NCBI GenBank assembly: GCA_015501055.1
Contig: JADNYV010000002.1
Location: 1-64,000, forward strand
Length of the DNA stretch: 64,000 nucleotides
Direction: 5' to 3'
From: Mucidula mucida
Lineage: Eukaryota > Basidiomycota > Agaricomycetes > Agaricales > Physalacriaceae
Of this stretch, positions 34,228 to 46,553 are shown piece after piece. The position numbers and the translations under genes were made by a program. Below the pieces are notes generated by a model. It was not told the DNA's origin. It did no database searches and saw nothing but the letters and a program-made list of their open reading frames with translations. The number at the start of each line of letters is the position of its first letter. Positions within the stretch are counted from its first letter, which is position 1.

Positions 34228-35876
34228 TCAGTCAAACTCGAAAGCACTTCTTCGTAAAATGGATCTTCGCTGTCGCCATTGAAGCAAAGTCAGTAACACT
34301 ATTGATAAACCAGTCCAGGCGATCAAGATTCCGAAGTGTAGTCCTACTGCACGCAAGTGAGATTTCAGCTCATTACAATGAGACAACGTACTCACACTGA
34401 TTTTTGGTTCCAAAGAGAATCGTACGTACTGCCGCAGATATGTTGTAGAACGGCATGGCGTATCCGTATTTGAAGAAATGCGGGAGAATATCCAGCGGTT
34501 GGGTTGCTACGGCCACGTTCACTAGAGAATGGTCAGCAAAAGCCTGCAGCGATAGACTACATTCAACGTACCGATAACCCATGTGATCAAGAAGAAAGGC
34601 AGAAAACGAGGTGTAAGGAGCGTAATCATCGCTTCGAGCAGAAGCCCAACTGACAGCATGCCTGTATAGCTGAGCATCCAGAAGACGAGGAATCCAGAAC
34701 GGCCAAATCTACGTTGAAGTATGAGAAGGAGAAAAGGGAAGAGACAATGATGCAGCTCACGTTCTCGTAAAGTCGACTTGGAAGGCAAGACTGAGAAGAG
34801 AATAGAACAGCGAGATCACAAAGTACGCGCTGAAGACGCTAGCCAATCGCATCTTGATGAGGGAAGACGTTGTCAATCGTTTCTCTAGCCCAGAGAGTTC
34901 CCGCGCCGATGCTCCGATCATGACAATGAAAAACGAGAGAATAAGGAGGAATATGAGGCCAACAAAGTCTACGGCGGCGGCGCTGGAAAAGGTTCAGAAC
35001 AATAACAGCGGGGGTTAAAGAAGATGCATACACCGGGATATCAAAAGGCGCCAGATTGACTATGCGATACGATATCGGACGGAGTAAGGCCTGTGGCGCA
35101 CTGATGGCCAACTCCATCGTCTTGGCAGAAGAAAGCTCCCCTAGATGCGCCTCGGCGAATGCATCGCCTACAGAGAGAAGAACCTGCTCCGTCATCGGGC
35201 GAATGAATGTCCGACTATACAGCATCACGTTGATAAGCAATGCGCGGTAGTTGAAGTGAAGCTCACAAAGCATTCTCATTTCGAGCCTCGGAGGCGTAGA
35301 CCGTTATAGCTGTCGCGGGGTCATACCCAGCGGATGCATGTTCCAGTGTCCACGAAGCGTTAACATTCACTGCAAAAACCATTCATCAATACCTGTCGAC
35401 GCTACCGCACCCGAAGCGAACAACTCACCGCGGACTACGACCCACGTGTGTTCTTGCCTCACCAGTTCGCTAGCGTCGGAGCCATCCGAGTCCCATAGAG
35501 CCCAGCGAATTTTCCCGCCCTTCGCAGTGAAGTTGAGCAAAGCCGAGGACACTGTGCTGCCGATTGGTCCACCGTCGGCGTCGATCACCAACCCGCCCAG
35601 CGAGTGGGCGGGGACCCTCCAAAGTGCGCCCCAATATAAGCTGAAGACCCCGAATATAATGAGAGCTATGGCGAAGCAGCCTGCGCAAAGGGTCCGGATG
35701 TACAGGATGCGACCCGGTGCTGCACGAAACCTATCCAAATAGAGTGGGGTGGCGACACGAACGCGGCTGGAAGAGGGTGTAGGAGACATGGGCTTGTCCT
35801 CCGCGTGGGCGCTGTTGAAGGACGTGGTCTCGCTCATCATGGGCGGTGCAGGTGAATGGACAAGGACCGCATGCAC
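34228..35876 (-). CDS. SNG1/DUF3533-family membrane protein
   Basis: The N-terminal tail is Ser/Pro-rich and disordered, then a first membrane segment leads into FGVFSLYWGALWRVPAHSLGGLVIDADGGPIG, the signature of the DUF3533 (Sng1, nitrosoguanidine resistance) family. A soluble domain follows (EHTWVVVRGE.., AITVYASEARNENAF, YRIVNLAPFDIPV). The C-terminal half has about five membrane segments (FVGLIFLLILSFFIVMIG, RSGFLVFWMLSYTG, LPFFLITWVIVNVAV, FNLIIAWTGLSIVLL type). The end is basic (QWRQRRSILRRSAFEFD). Yeast Sng1 affects drug resistance and plasma-membrane lipid asymmetry. In-frame Mets at 35840 and 35837 are alternative starts. Confidence 0.8.
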
Positions 35877-36483
35877 TTGTTATATAGTTTGGAGTGACAG
35901 ATAGTCTAAATACTGATGATGGACTAGGCGGAAACCGAGGCGTCGCGGGGAGGTTTTGTTCCCTGGCCTGTGGGTTCTAGCGTGCCCGCCGGAGTGGAGC
36001 TATTGTCTCTGCAGCTTATTCGGAGGAAACGAGGTCGAAAGGTTTGTATAATGGGGGAACTAGGAGGTTCAGGCGTTGTTCGGTATGGCTTTAGTAGCGT
36101 CAAGAAAGGTGCGACAGATCGTATTTTGTTTCGTCACTGCTGTAGGCAAAGCCACTAGGCGATAAATGATGATATTATTTCAGCCACCGGATGTGGGATA
36201 TTAGCTTTCGAGCCAGATTGAGTTAGTACTAGTGTCGGTGAACGTTGTGATGGAAAAACAACGACCGAGAGTACCCGGATATGCGGAAGACGGTTGGATG
36301 TGGCGTGTCAGTAGACCTAGAGCTGTCAAGGAGTAAGGCAGCCAGCAACACCCGCATTATGTTATTGATAACGACACTGTGGGAGTACAGGGCGCAAAGA
36401 CGTCACGCTGAGAAAATCCTATACAATAAATGGGAATACAACAATACAGATGGAGAGGCCGTACTGTACAGTCCATAACTCAA
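35877..36483. other. Intergenic region between the SNG1-like gene and CWF18
   Basis: About 600 bases with no supported gene. It contains the SNG1-like promoter and the CWF18 3' end. Short plus-strand ORFs at 35970 and 36281 have no coding character. Confidence 0.4.
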
Positions 36484-37089
36484 TTAGTCTTCCTCGTCAG
36501 ATAATGGCTCAGCATTGGTAGCGCGCTCTTGAGCGTTCATGGCACCTAGTATGTCGTCTGACGCGCCTTTCTCCGCGGCTAGTCTTTGACCTGGAATTTT
36601 GGGTCAGAGAAGCAAAGCTTTTTGACGGAGACGGGCATACGAATTAGGGTATGTATAGCTTCTTGTGTTTTCCGATCGAGTTTGGCTAGCTTTTGGTCGG
36701 TTCGTCGCTTCAAATCCCAATTTGGGCGTTTTGGTGCAATGTTAAACACGTCCTATAGCTCGCTTAGGAGAATGTTGTTGAAGAAAGCGCGAAGACACTT
36801 ACCAACTCCTGCGCTTGTCGCTCTGTATCCTCCTTGATGATCATCTGAGCCATCCCTTGCACATTCTTCTCGACAGTGTCCTCTAGTGTTTCCTCATCTC
36901 GCGTCCGCTTCTTTAGCGTCCGTGATTCGGGGTCAAAATTGCGGTTTTTGATAATGGGCTCGTCACTGAGAGCATGATTGGAAGCAAATATAACAATGCA
37001 TATGATACATACACATTTTCACCAGCCTTCCTCCTCCGCAGCGCTATAAGGCGCGCCTTGCGCGCTTCCGACGCCTCTGCTAATGACAT
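36484..37089 (-). CDS. cwf18: Spliceosome-associated protein Cwf18 (CCDC12 family)
   Basis: A small coiled-coil component of the NineTeen/Prp19-associated spliceosome. The protein starts MSLAEASEARKARLIALRRRKAGE, the family's defining N-terminus, so 37089 is preferred to the upstream in-frame Met at 37161. It continues DEPIIKNRNFDPESRTLKKRTRDEETLEDTVEKNVQGMAQ and FNIAPKRPNWDLKRRTDQKLAKLDRKTQEAI. It ends in an acidic NAEPLSDEED. Introns are short and GT-AG. It is divergent from GUF1 with 104 bp between start codons. Confidence 0.87.
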
Positions 37090-37193
37090 GTGTGATGGCG
37101 GCCAAGTAGAAAGAGGTATATGCTGACTCAGCACTTTTTCGACTTGAACTTTGACCGTCAACTGCGACGAAATGCATATTCGAGACTAATACT

Positions 37194-40117
37194 ATGGCAT
37201 CTATACAAGGACAGTGGCTGAGCGCGTGTCTACGCGTGCTCGCCCCGCCTACACGACGGACATGCGCCCCTCGAGCTTTTAGCACCTCCCGAATATGGAA
37301 CGCGCCGAAAACGCCAGATCTTGCCATGGACGAATTCACTTGTGACATGATTCGGTAGGTTTGCCCTCCTGGGGGTCGTACTACATCTTAATAGTCTCTA
37401 TCAGGAATTTCTCAATCATTGCGCACATTGGCGAGTCTCGTTAGCTTCGGAATATGAGTGTCTTCTAATATCTTCATAGACCACGGTAAATCAACTCTTG
37501 CGGACAGGTATGGCTTGTTGAATTCCTCAATGGAATGGTACTAACCATTCACTAGGCTCCTGGAGGTGTGTCGGTCAACCCATTCAGGACGTCCACCTTC
37601 ATTTAACGCGTACTTTTCAGCTTACAGGCACAATCCAAAAGAAGCAGAAGGGAAAGAATGAGCAAGTGCTTGACAAACTAAAGGTTGAACGCGAGCGTGG
37701 TATCACAGGTGGGAGCATTTAGACCAAGCGTCCGGTCTCCTTTCTAAACCCATATACAGTGAAGGCGCAAACTGCGAGGTTCGCTTAGCTTCACGCCACC
37801 ATCCTTCCCTCTTATAAATGCTCTGTAGCATGTTTCATGTTCACAATGGCAAGAAGCACCTACTAAATTTGATTGACACGCCCGTAAGTACACATTCAAC
37901 TTATTGTCTTCGCGTTGACTCGATTTCTTTAGGGACATGTTGATTTCGCTTGGGAAGTCTCGCGATCCATGGCAGCATGTCAAGGAGCGCTCCTTTTGGT
38001 ACGCTCGACAAGTTTCTACAATCTGCATGTTGCGTGACTGCTCTTCAGGTCGACGCTAGTCAAGGTGTTCAAGCGCAGTCGATATCGGTGTTCCATATCG
38101 CAAGGGAACGGGGACTAAAAATCATACCTGTCCTTAATAAGGTAGAACATCCGTCTAGTTCTAGCTTACCATTTCTTATCACATATCAGATCGACTTGCC
38201 TGCAGCGCAGCCTGAGTTAATGGCCGCTCAAATGGAGTCGACCTTTGGTATTGATCCCGCAGATATTATTAAAATATCTGCCAAGACAGGCGCGGGTGTT
38301 GAGGAAGTCTTGAAGGCCGTCATCGAGAGAATACCGCCTCCATCAGGCCAGACCACTGATCCGGTGAAAGCATTCCTGTTTGATTCATTGTCCGTCAATG
38401 GCTTCCTCTCTCGTGCACTCGTTGACTATCATCGAAGATATGATCGCTACCGCGGGGTAATATCCTTGATCAGCGTTCAAGGAGGTATCCTCCGGAAAGG
38501 TGATTTTACTACAGCTTCTATGCTACCCAACTAACAACATTGCAGGCGACAAAATAGCGTCATGTCATACTCGCAAACGCTACGAGGTCACTGAACTTGG
38601 TATAATGCATCCAGAGGAAATCCCGACGCAGGCCCTTTATCCAGGTCAAGTTGGTTACATTGCGTGTAATATGAAGGAATCTTCAGAAGGTGGTGTACTT
38701 CCAACGTAGTACGAATTGATGTTTCTGATCTTGGTGTAGCTCACATCGGTGACACACTACATCGCCTTGGAGCGCCAGTTGATTCTATGCCTGGATTCAA
38801 GCCTTCAAAGGCCATGGTTTGTGATCATCACTGTTACTCTGACTGTCTATTCAGTGTATTCGTAGGTCTTCGCCGGTGTATTTCCCGTCAACAGTTCCGA
38901 CTTCCCGAAATTGGAGGAGTCGATTAAGCGGGTATGGTTATTGCTCTGACCCGTCAGCTCAACTAAGGTTGTATTCATAGCTTACCTTGACAGACAGAAG
39001 TGTAACTGTGCAGAGAGAATCGTCTTCCGCTCTAGGTCAAGGTTGTCGTCTGGGTTTCTTGGGCACACTACACATGGACGTGTTCCGACAACGATTGGAG
39101 GACGAGTATGATGCCAACATCATTATTACTGCACCCACGGTGCCCTACAAGGTTATCTACAAGAAAGCTGCTGAAGCTATCATCAGCAATCCCACGCAGT
39201 TTCCCGAAGTCCAAGATTTTCTAGTTAAAGTGAAGGAGGTTCAAGAGCCTATCGTGAAAGCGTCGATTATCGCACCGGAAGGTATGTTACTACGTCTCGC
39301 ATGAAAGAACTTAATTTCCTACGATTATCAGACTATTTCGGTGACATATCGGACCTGTGCTTTTCACATCGAGGTGAAAACATGGATCATAAGTACTTGG
39401 ACGCAGGCACAACCGAGACCGGTGCTCGTATCATGATAACTTGCACTCTGCCGCTCAGTGAAATCGTCACGGACTTCTTCGATCAGTTGAAAAGCCGGAC
39501 GTCAGGCTTCGCTAGTTTCGAGTATTTCATCTTCCTCATTGAGAAAGCCCTGTTTGATTGTCATGCAGCTACGAAGATGCGGGTTACCAACAGAGCAATC
39601 TCGCAAAGGTGAGTTGAAGGGCCTGCCCATTCAAGCCTTGCTAAATTTTGCCCGACTAGATGACGTTCATGTTGAATGGTAAACCTGTAGACGCTCTTGC
39701 ACTCATTGTCCATGAGTCCGCGCAGGAGCAGATTGGACGGGCGTGGGTGAAGAAACTACGTAGGCTGCCCCTCTTCTACTTCCATCGCCTTAAAGCTCAC
39801 CGCGATTATAGACAAAGTGATTCCACGTCAAATGTTCGAGGTCCCTATTCAGGCTGCCGTCGGTAAGAAAGTCATCGCCCGCGAGACGCTTTCAGCCATG
39901 CGGGCCGATGTTACTGCTGGGCTTTACGGAGGCAAGTAAAATGATCGACGATCTCTTGACGCTGGCTGACTAGTCCCCTTCTCCTCTCTGCCCAGGTCAC
40001 TACGAGCGGAAGATGAAACACTTGGATAATCAGAAGGAGAGCAAGAAGAAAATGAAGAAAGTCGGCATTGTAGAACTTCCTCAGGAAGCGTTCTTTGATA
40101 TCCTGTCTAAAAAGTAA
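37194..40117 (+). CDS. GUF1: Mitochondrial translation GTPase Guf1 (LepA/EF4 homologue)
   Basis: Guf1 binds mitochondrial ribosomes and supports accurate protein synthesis under stress. A basic, Ser/Arg-rich presequence (about 40 residues) is followed by the GTPase domain: IIAHIDHGKST (P-loop), RERGIT (switch I), DTPGHVDF (G3), NKIDLP (G4) and SAKTGAG (G5). LepA-specific segments follow: [38 protein letters not shown]. The LepA C-terminal domain comes last ([32 protein letters not shown]). At least fifteen short exons. The intron at 37431-37479 interrupts the P-loop and uses a GC donor. The frame is otherwise intact. Confidence 0.93.
37431..37479 (+). other. GC-AG intron in GUF1
   Basis: The exon ends CACATTG and the intron begins GCGAGT, ends TAG, and has a CTAAT branch-like site about 15 bases before the acceptor. 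Only this splice gives the invariant HIDHGKST; use of the nearby GT at 37435 leads to a stop. Length 49 nt. Confidence 0.75.
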
Positions 40118-40435
40118 TTTGGGCTGCTGCTCTCTAATATACACCCGCAATAGCGCGCTCAGGGCTACATACTGTAGACCAAGACAAGGCTCAAGGTCAT
40201 TCGAACTTCGTGCTTCACGCGAAGAAGAAGAAGAAGAAGAATGACAGCGAGGCATGAATATTTGAATGATGAAAGGAGTCAGAATGACTTCTTATCACGT
40301 CTCTGTGACTCACCGGCTTCCAGCTGCACCGCCACATATTTCTCCTTTATATCATGATGTTCTTCCTTGCACCGACAAACATACAAGGTTGCGGCACTAC
40401 CTTTTATCGAAAAACAATCTCAAACGACGCAAATT

Positions 40436-42076
40436 ATGGCTGCGCTACAGAACCTTCCTGTCGAGCTGATGCAGGAGGTCGCTTTCCAGGTCAGTTGATT
40501 CTTGCGTCTGCGCGTTTGGATGATATATACGGCTCTAGGCGGAGCTTGAGGACCAGAAGTCTCTTCGGTTGACGTGTTTCGGCCTATGCGCTGCCTTGGA
40601 ACCTACCATGTTCTCTCACCTCAAGATGCAACTCAACGTCTTGACCCATGAAAACAAGTGCGATCCCATGTCCATTGTTGATGACCTCGCGTCCGGAAAG
40701 ACGCGTGTTGGTCGATACGCGCGAGACCTACGCGTTATACTAGTCTCAAAGCGCCTCAACAATCAGGAACTCAAGGACTCGTCTGATTACTTCAAGCACG
40801 CGCAACAGAACCTCATTGCGGCAATCTCCTCGTTATCGAATGTCACTACCGCTTCCTTGACGTACGTTCTTCGATGCGGCACCTTTTGACGGATTGACTG
40901 ACGTCGTCGGGTAGATTTGATGTCGATTTCAAGTACTTTCGGCAACTGCCTATGCAGCATGTGTTCGTACAGAATATCTTTCGTGGCATCAAGTCGCTCC
41001 AGATATTGGGCAATGTTTCTATCGTCATAGGATCGGAGTCTGTGCCCTCCCTGCGCACTATGGAATACTTGCACGACATCCAGAATCTTCATTTCTTTGG
41101 TGTACGACAGGCTGTCCGCGTTGTGGAAGGCACCCTTTCCAAAATAATTGCTGCTTCTCCGAATCTTGCTCGCCTCGAATTGGGTACCATTGCCCAGGTA
41201 CCCGACCAGTACCACCGAAACTCCAATTCTTCAGCTACTGGGTATCGACTTGAGCGCCTGTTTCAGAGGCTGCCCCGCGGCGAGTCGCGTCCCATTCGCC
41301 ATATTGAGATTCGGATGTGGAAGATTGCACAGTCGGTCTGGTTATATCCCTCTCTTCGTTTGCTAGATACCCTCATCATCGATCGGTGCAATGTTACCCC
41401 GGGGTTTTGGGACGGTCTTCGCGAACACGCTATATTCATTTCCACCTTGACTATGTCGGTGGAGGAGAACATCGCACCCCTTCGTTATTTGGAAACAAAT
41501 ACGGCTCTGAAGCGATTAACACTATTGACGGAATTTAATTGGACCGCTCTGGCCGTGGTTGATGACCTGGCGAAATACTTTTGGAAGGAGGTGATCTCGA
41601 AGCGGGCTTCCAAGTTGAAAGAGCTCCACTTGCGTCCTCAGGCCCACGGGAAATGGTCGTTCTGCGAATTCTCTCGGGAATATGTGATGGAGTGCAAAAA
41701 GCTGCAAGCCCTTTCTATTTGCGTTGCTACTCAACTTGAGCCTAACAATGATACGGTAACACGCGCCTTTCTCGCCTCGCGTTGACCATGATTACTGATA
41801 GAACTTCAGATCTCGTTACTAGATACCGCGAAGCGTTTAGGTCGCTTACGCAAGTTAGAGCTATATCAAGCTCGCACTTCCGAACGACAATCCATACCCA
41901 CCGCAGTCGACCAGACCATCAAGGAAGCTGTCGAGAAGTACACCGTAAAGGAGATTAAGGGCGTTGTGGCTTTGCAGGACCTGATAATACAGCTGCAAGG
42001 GGGTGATTCATATACATTAAATCAAGAAGGCGATGGTGACGCTATCGTCTGGAAGTTCCAGCTTCAGGCGGTCTAG
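40436..42076 (+). CDS. F-box-like protein with leucine-rich C-terminal part
   Basis: Exon 1 encodes MAALQNLPVELMQEVAFQ, a short F-box-like start (LPVELxxEVAF). After a 52 bp intron it continues LEDQKSLRLTCFGLCAALEP, which completes the F-box pattern. The rest carries irregular leucine-rich stretches (LARLELGTI, LRLLDTLIIDRCN, ALKRLTLLTEFNW, KLKELHLRP, LGRLRKLELYQ). Such proteins usually act as substrate adaptors of SCF ubiquitin ligases and are greatly expanded in mushrooms. The last exon ends AIVWKFQLQAV. The specific target is unknown. Confidence 0.65.
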
Positions 42077-42359
42077 GTTATACTCCATATATATGGCCTC
42101 GTAAATGTACAATCATCTCCCTTTTTGCTGAACCTCATTGCGAGGGAATGGCAGGGCTTCTCTCACTGGCATGTGGCCTTTCTCTCCAATTTTGATTTGG
42201 ATCACACACTACATATTCACACCTCTGTTTTTGGTACCATTGATTGCGTTTAATACCTAGTTTCATCTTCAAACGCATACCGTCGATCGCGCCTAATCTC
42301 ATCATTGAAGTTCCGGAATGTGGCGCATTAAATCCTTGGTTTATTTCCGATCTCCTTCG

Positions 42360-42896
42360 TCAACGAGGCGGGTAACGACGTCGAGAGAAGATAGACCTCG
42401 GTGAGAGCAGCATGGATTCCAAGATCGATTCAATCAATTGCGTATATGCATTATTTGGGCGACGAACCATGAACCCGGCAAAACATCGAGCCCCTTCCCC
42501 ACTTGCATATTTGATTTGAATGGATCTTGATGGTCGTCGGACATCTCGCAAAGTAAATTCCTGAAATTGGACCATGGTTCCAGGTAGTGGTACCGAAATG
42601 AACGAGTTGCATGTGTAACCCCCTAGGATCAGGGCGGCTTGGGCTGCACTTGGTCGTCGTGGGAGGACTGGAGTGTGGAAATACGTTTGGATTTTTCCAT
42701 CTGAGCGCCCTCCTCCATGACGTGATAGTACGTGGCTGCTGACAGTTCTGATCAATGGGACACTCTGGGTTATTGCGCAACCCGTTGGTCATCCTGCACA
42801 ATTGCAAAGCTATACTCGTACATGCCTTTTGGTCGGAATATAGAGGAGGAGATCGAAAACGCGATATACGGCACGAGAAACTCTGAGGTGTCATTC
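42360..42896 (-). CDS. Hypothetical protein, exon structure uncertain
   Basis: A start at 42896 reads MNDTSEFLVPYIAFSISSSI and continues FRPKGMYEYSFAIVQDDQRV, then needs an intron or a base correction. Later parts with coding character are YYHVMEEGAQMEKSKR and, in another frame, LILGGYTCNSFISVPLPGT and IQIKYASGEGARCFAGFMVR, ending at 42360. The pieces are in order on one strand but do not join cleanly with the bases given. No family was recognised. Confidence 0.35.
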
Positions 42897-43093
42897 ATCT
42901 ACAAGACTCAGACGGACCCACAAAATGGCTCTTATAAACTACACAACGATAACACCGACGGCGCTGCCGTCTGCCAAAGTTTGTCCTCGCAATTCAAGGC
43001 AAAATACAGAAGTACAAGAGTCCGATGCAGTATATACATATTTTACATAGCGTTTGTGGCGCGGCAGCAGACATTGGGATACGTATCATCCAG

Positions 43094-43736
43094 TCATGTC
43101 AGAACCACCTCTCTGTTCCTGCTGCCACGTCGAATAAGCAATATGTCCTCAAGTCCTCGAGCGCCACTCACCTGCTTTTAATCGTATCAGTCGACAACCG
43201 GCTCACCATCTTAGCTGGGCGAGGCGACGTGGACATTTCAAGACACGAAAGTGAGTGCGCGCCACCAAAACCGTTCGCGATATCCTCTCGTTCCGGCGAG
43301 TATTCAGAGTCATCGCTATTATCGCGGTCGTCGTGGGGCAGGCTGTTTGCGGACTGGATGGGGGACGAAACGTCAACAATGGAATCAGTCTCGCGCTCCC
43401 CTTTCATACGATTCGGGGGATCAGACATAATCGAAGACGACTCTGACATGCTGTCGCCGTAGAGGTCGTAGAACAGTGTGGTCTCTTCGTCTGTCTCGGA
43501 GTGCATTTCGGTGGAGGACGTGATGGAAGAGGTTCTAAATGAAAACCCTGCATTAGCAGTGTATAAAATATAGCCCCTCCCCCTTGTTCTTACTCGAGAA
43601 GTTGTTGTTCATCATCATCATCATCCTCTAATAGCACTGGCCATTCTTCCCCATCCGAGCTGAAATCAACACCCTCATAATAGAAACTGTCGAGGATTTC
43701 TGCGACGGGGTCAGGCGCAGGCGCGCTGTCAGACAT
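43094..43736 (-). CDS. Hypothetical acidic, disordered protein
   Basis: Exon 1 starts MSDSAPAPDPVAEILDSFYY and runs into an Asp/Glu stretch encoded by an ATC-repeat tract. A short intron with a GTAAGA donor leads to exon 2, rich in Ser, Asp and Glu (TSSITSSTEMHSETDEETTL; DDRDNSDDSEYSPERED). A third short exon may end NREVVLT at 43094. The composition suggests an unstructured nuclear or regulatory protein; no domain was recognised. Splice signals are good but the product is unknown. Confidence 0.45.
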
Positions 43737-44767
43737 GGAGGTGAGCAAGTGAGAGATGCGAAAAAGAAGAAGAAGAGAATGACGAGACTTTGGGTTCGCT
43801 GGTGGTCAAAAGCACGAGGCAAGCGCGGCCAGTCGGCTTGTGACCGCATCCCCACATATCCCGAGAGTCCGCCTTATCCCATCCTGTGATTATCAAAATG
43901 GATCTGGAAGCATGATACGCTTCCACCTCTCCCACTTTGGATGAGCCATCAAAAGAAACAAACACTTGAGAGAATCATGCATGATCTCGGGTCTATTTCA
44001 TAGCAACACAAGAAAACGGTGGTCGAGGTATGGAATGGGAGAGGCGCTGATAAGCATATCTTGGCCGGCGAGACGAGCCACAAGGGACGCCTGTGATGTA
44101 TCGGCCCATCCCCCGTCGAATCCCTCGAATTGAGCGATTTGGGAACAAGAGCCATGAATGGGGAACGTCCGGAATAAATATGTGGATCCGAGCCCTGAGA
44201 ATCAGTGCGGCTTGTCAACGTAGGCTGTGCTCTTGACGGTCCGTCGCGTTCAAGTATGGTAGAATGCGGCTTAGGTAGCTCGCAAGATCAAGTACATCAG
44301 AGAGATGGAATAGTCTATACACAATCAGTCTGATCCTCAACTTGCACTGCGCTACGGCTACAGCAAACCGAATAAGGCCACAACGGCGGAACGAAACGCT
44401 ACCTGAAGTCCCGTCTCATCTGACGAGTCTACAGCAGCCGGGTCAGTCGTTGCATTGAAAGAGCTGTCAACGATTCATTAAATATCGCACCGTCATATAT
44501 TCCCCAAGTCCAAGAACGAGGACACAACGTTGAGACACCCGTTCCTTGAATACCCACATCTGGCTAATCCTTTCTGAAAATAGCGCTCGAAAGTCACAAC
44601 CGTGAAAGCGAAAAACACGACTGGCTTTCCCATCGAAGGGGGGTGAGGCGAACAAGAAATGCCACGAGGCCGCGGGGACGACAAACACGTTGCTTCATGT
44701 TCTCAGACGTTGTACACCCTTACGACGTACAGAATGCAAACCTATTCATTCCTTCACCTTATTGAAG
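43737..44767. other. Intergenic region right of the acidic protein gene
   Basis: About 1 kb between the acidic-protein promoter and the PGS1 3' end. ORFs on either strand are short and without family features. No RNA gene was recognised. Confidence 0.4.
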
Positions 44768-46553
44768 TCAAAGCATATCCTCCACGATCCTCAACATCAT
44801 CGGCGTGGCGAATCGAACGTGTCTGTCATGCCCTGTCCATGGCGTCACATGCTTGCGTATAGAGGCCACCTCCTCAGCCAAGCGACGCCTCAACACGTGA
44901 TTCGCACTCGCAACCTCCGGCTCATTCGAGGGAGGCACTACCATCATGAACGAGAGCTCCGTATCGATATGAGCTGATCGTGCATTCAGATTGGTAGAGC
45001 CAAATAGTGTTAAGACCGGGTCAGATTCCGCGTCTGGAGATAGCCAAAGCCCTAGTTTGTGATTTAACCATACGTCAGAAGAAGCTTTTCGAAAAAGGAT
45101 CAGTCAGATGAGTACCTTTCGCGTGGTACGTCCAGCCTTCTCGTTCCCACTGGTCAAGTTCAACGTTACTATTTGAATGCTTCACTAACTCCATAAACCG
45201 TCGTTCAAGTATCGTGTAGCCTTCCGGAATGCGACCCGATACGCCTTTGGATCCGTAGAAACCATTTGCCTGGAAATTGTGATTTAATTGGGAACGAACG
45301 CGGACTTGTCAGATAAAACGGACCTTTGGACTTGCCGCGACGATGCGAGTCGTGACGTTGGACGCGCGAAGAATCAGGTTCTGGTACGGCTTGTAAAGAT
45401 TGAAGTATCCACTTGTCAAATCCAAGAGGGGACGCGCTTGAACGCCACGGAGATGGTCGAACAGGAGATTGAGGATTGACTCCTCCTCTCGAATGTTGAA
45501 TTGGCCTCCTTGTATTATTGGGAAGATCCCAACGCGATTCTCATCGAATCCTTGCGGTCCGGAGATACGAGCCGCGGTTTGAAAAGACGACAAAGCAGCT
45601 TGAAAACTTTCATTGATGGTGTGCGGATGCTCGTCTGGCCGGTCCCATATAACATTATAATCTTCTTGCCGGTAAGAGTGAGGTCCCAGTGGAAACGATG
45701 GATCGTCGCTAGGCAACAAACGATAGGAGAAGGCGGACACCGCACTCAAGTAGCCGTAACAATAATTCGCCAGAGATTGCTGTTTGGTGAATGAAATGTA
45801 TCTGTCACGGCGGTTCGTGAAATAGTTGGAGTTCAAGTTTGCTCTAAACAAGCACTGGGATCAGGCATGGGGTAGTTTGTGGTCGCTGGGACGTACCCGC
45901 TTATTATCAAATCACTGTCTGCCCCGTAGATTTTGGCGTGCCAGGTTCCCCAACCTTCATTGAATCGGGGAGGTACGATCTTTGCGAGTAAACCACGAAG
46001 ACTCGGACTTCTAAAAAGATGAACCTTCACTCTATTGGGGTATGCGCGAAGCAGTGGGAGTAAGAGTCGCGCTGTAGACGACGCGCCTGGACGTGTCGAG
46101 CGGTTCAAGTCGAGCTGCAAGTGCACCTGAAGTCTGGGATTCTTCTGCAAGGCCAATCCCAGAGCATCAACCTGAATTATAATCGTTATTTCATACAATG
46201 GAACGGGAGGCACATTGACGTACTAATTCTGTTTCGCCTGACCCGATGTAGAGTGACGACAAAAATATACGCTCTTGGGCCTGTTGAATCATGTCCTATT
46301 TGGTATGAGACGTTGGTAGGAGTTCCAAAGACATTTAAGAAGATATATACACCAGAAGCGACGCGTAAAACTCCTTGGGTTCTGCCAATATTCGGAGGTC
46401 ATTGGCGGGGACTTGGAACATGGGTTGGCTTTGAGCAAGTTTGGCTGGTAGTCCGGACAATAAAGAGGAGGCCTTTGCAGAGAAGAATCGACTAATGAGC
46501 AGCCGGTGTACGGTGCGCTGGAATAGCCGGGTGCCAATGCAGCTTGCCTGCAT
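44768..46553 (-). CDS. PGS1: Phosphatidylglycerolphosphate synthase, mitochondrial
   Basis: Pgs1 makes phosphatidylglycerol phosphate from CDP-diacylglycerol and glycerol 3-phosphate, the first committed step to cardiolipin. The N-terminus is a mitochondrial presequence (MQASCIGTRLFQRTVHRLL, Arg-rich, few acids). Then come QERIFLSSLYIGSGETEL, LDLNRSTRPG and two phospholipase-D motifs: WHAKIYGADSDLIISGANLN and YHAKGLWLSPD followed by LTLFGSTNLNARS. It ends VRFATPMMLRIVEDML. At least six exons with GT-AG introns, and the frame appears intact. The enzyme acts on the matrix side of the inner membrane. Confidence 0.92.

Noticed and set aside
40215..40240. GAAGAA-type repeat
   Set aside because: Short simple repeat after the GUF1 stop; not an array and too small to be a functional satellite.
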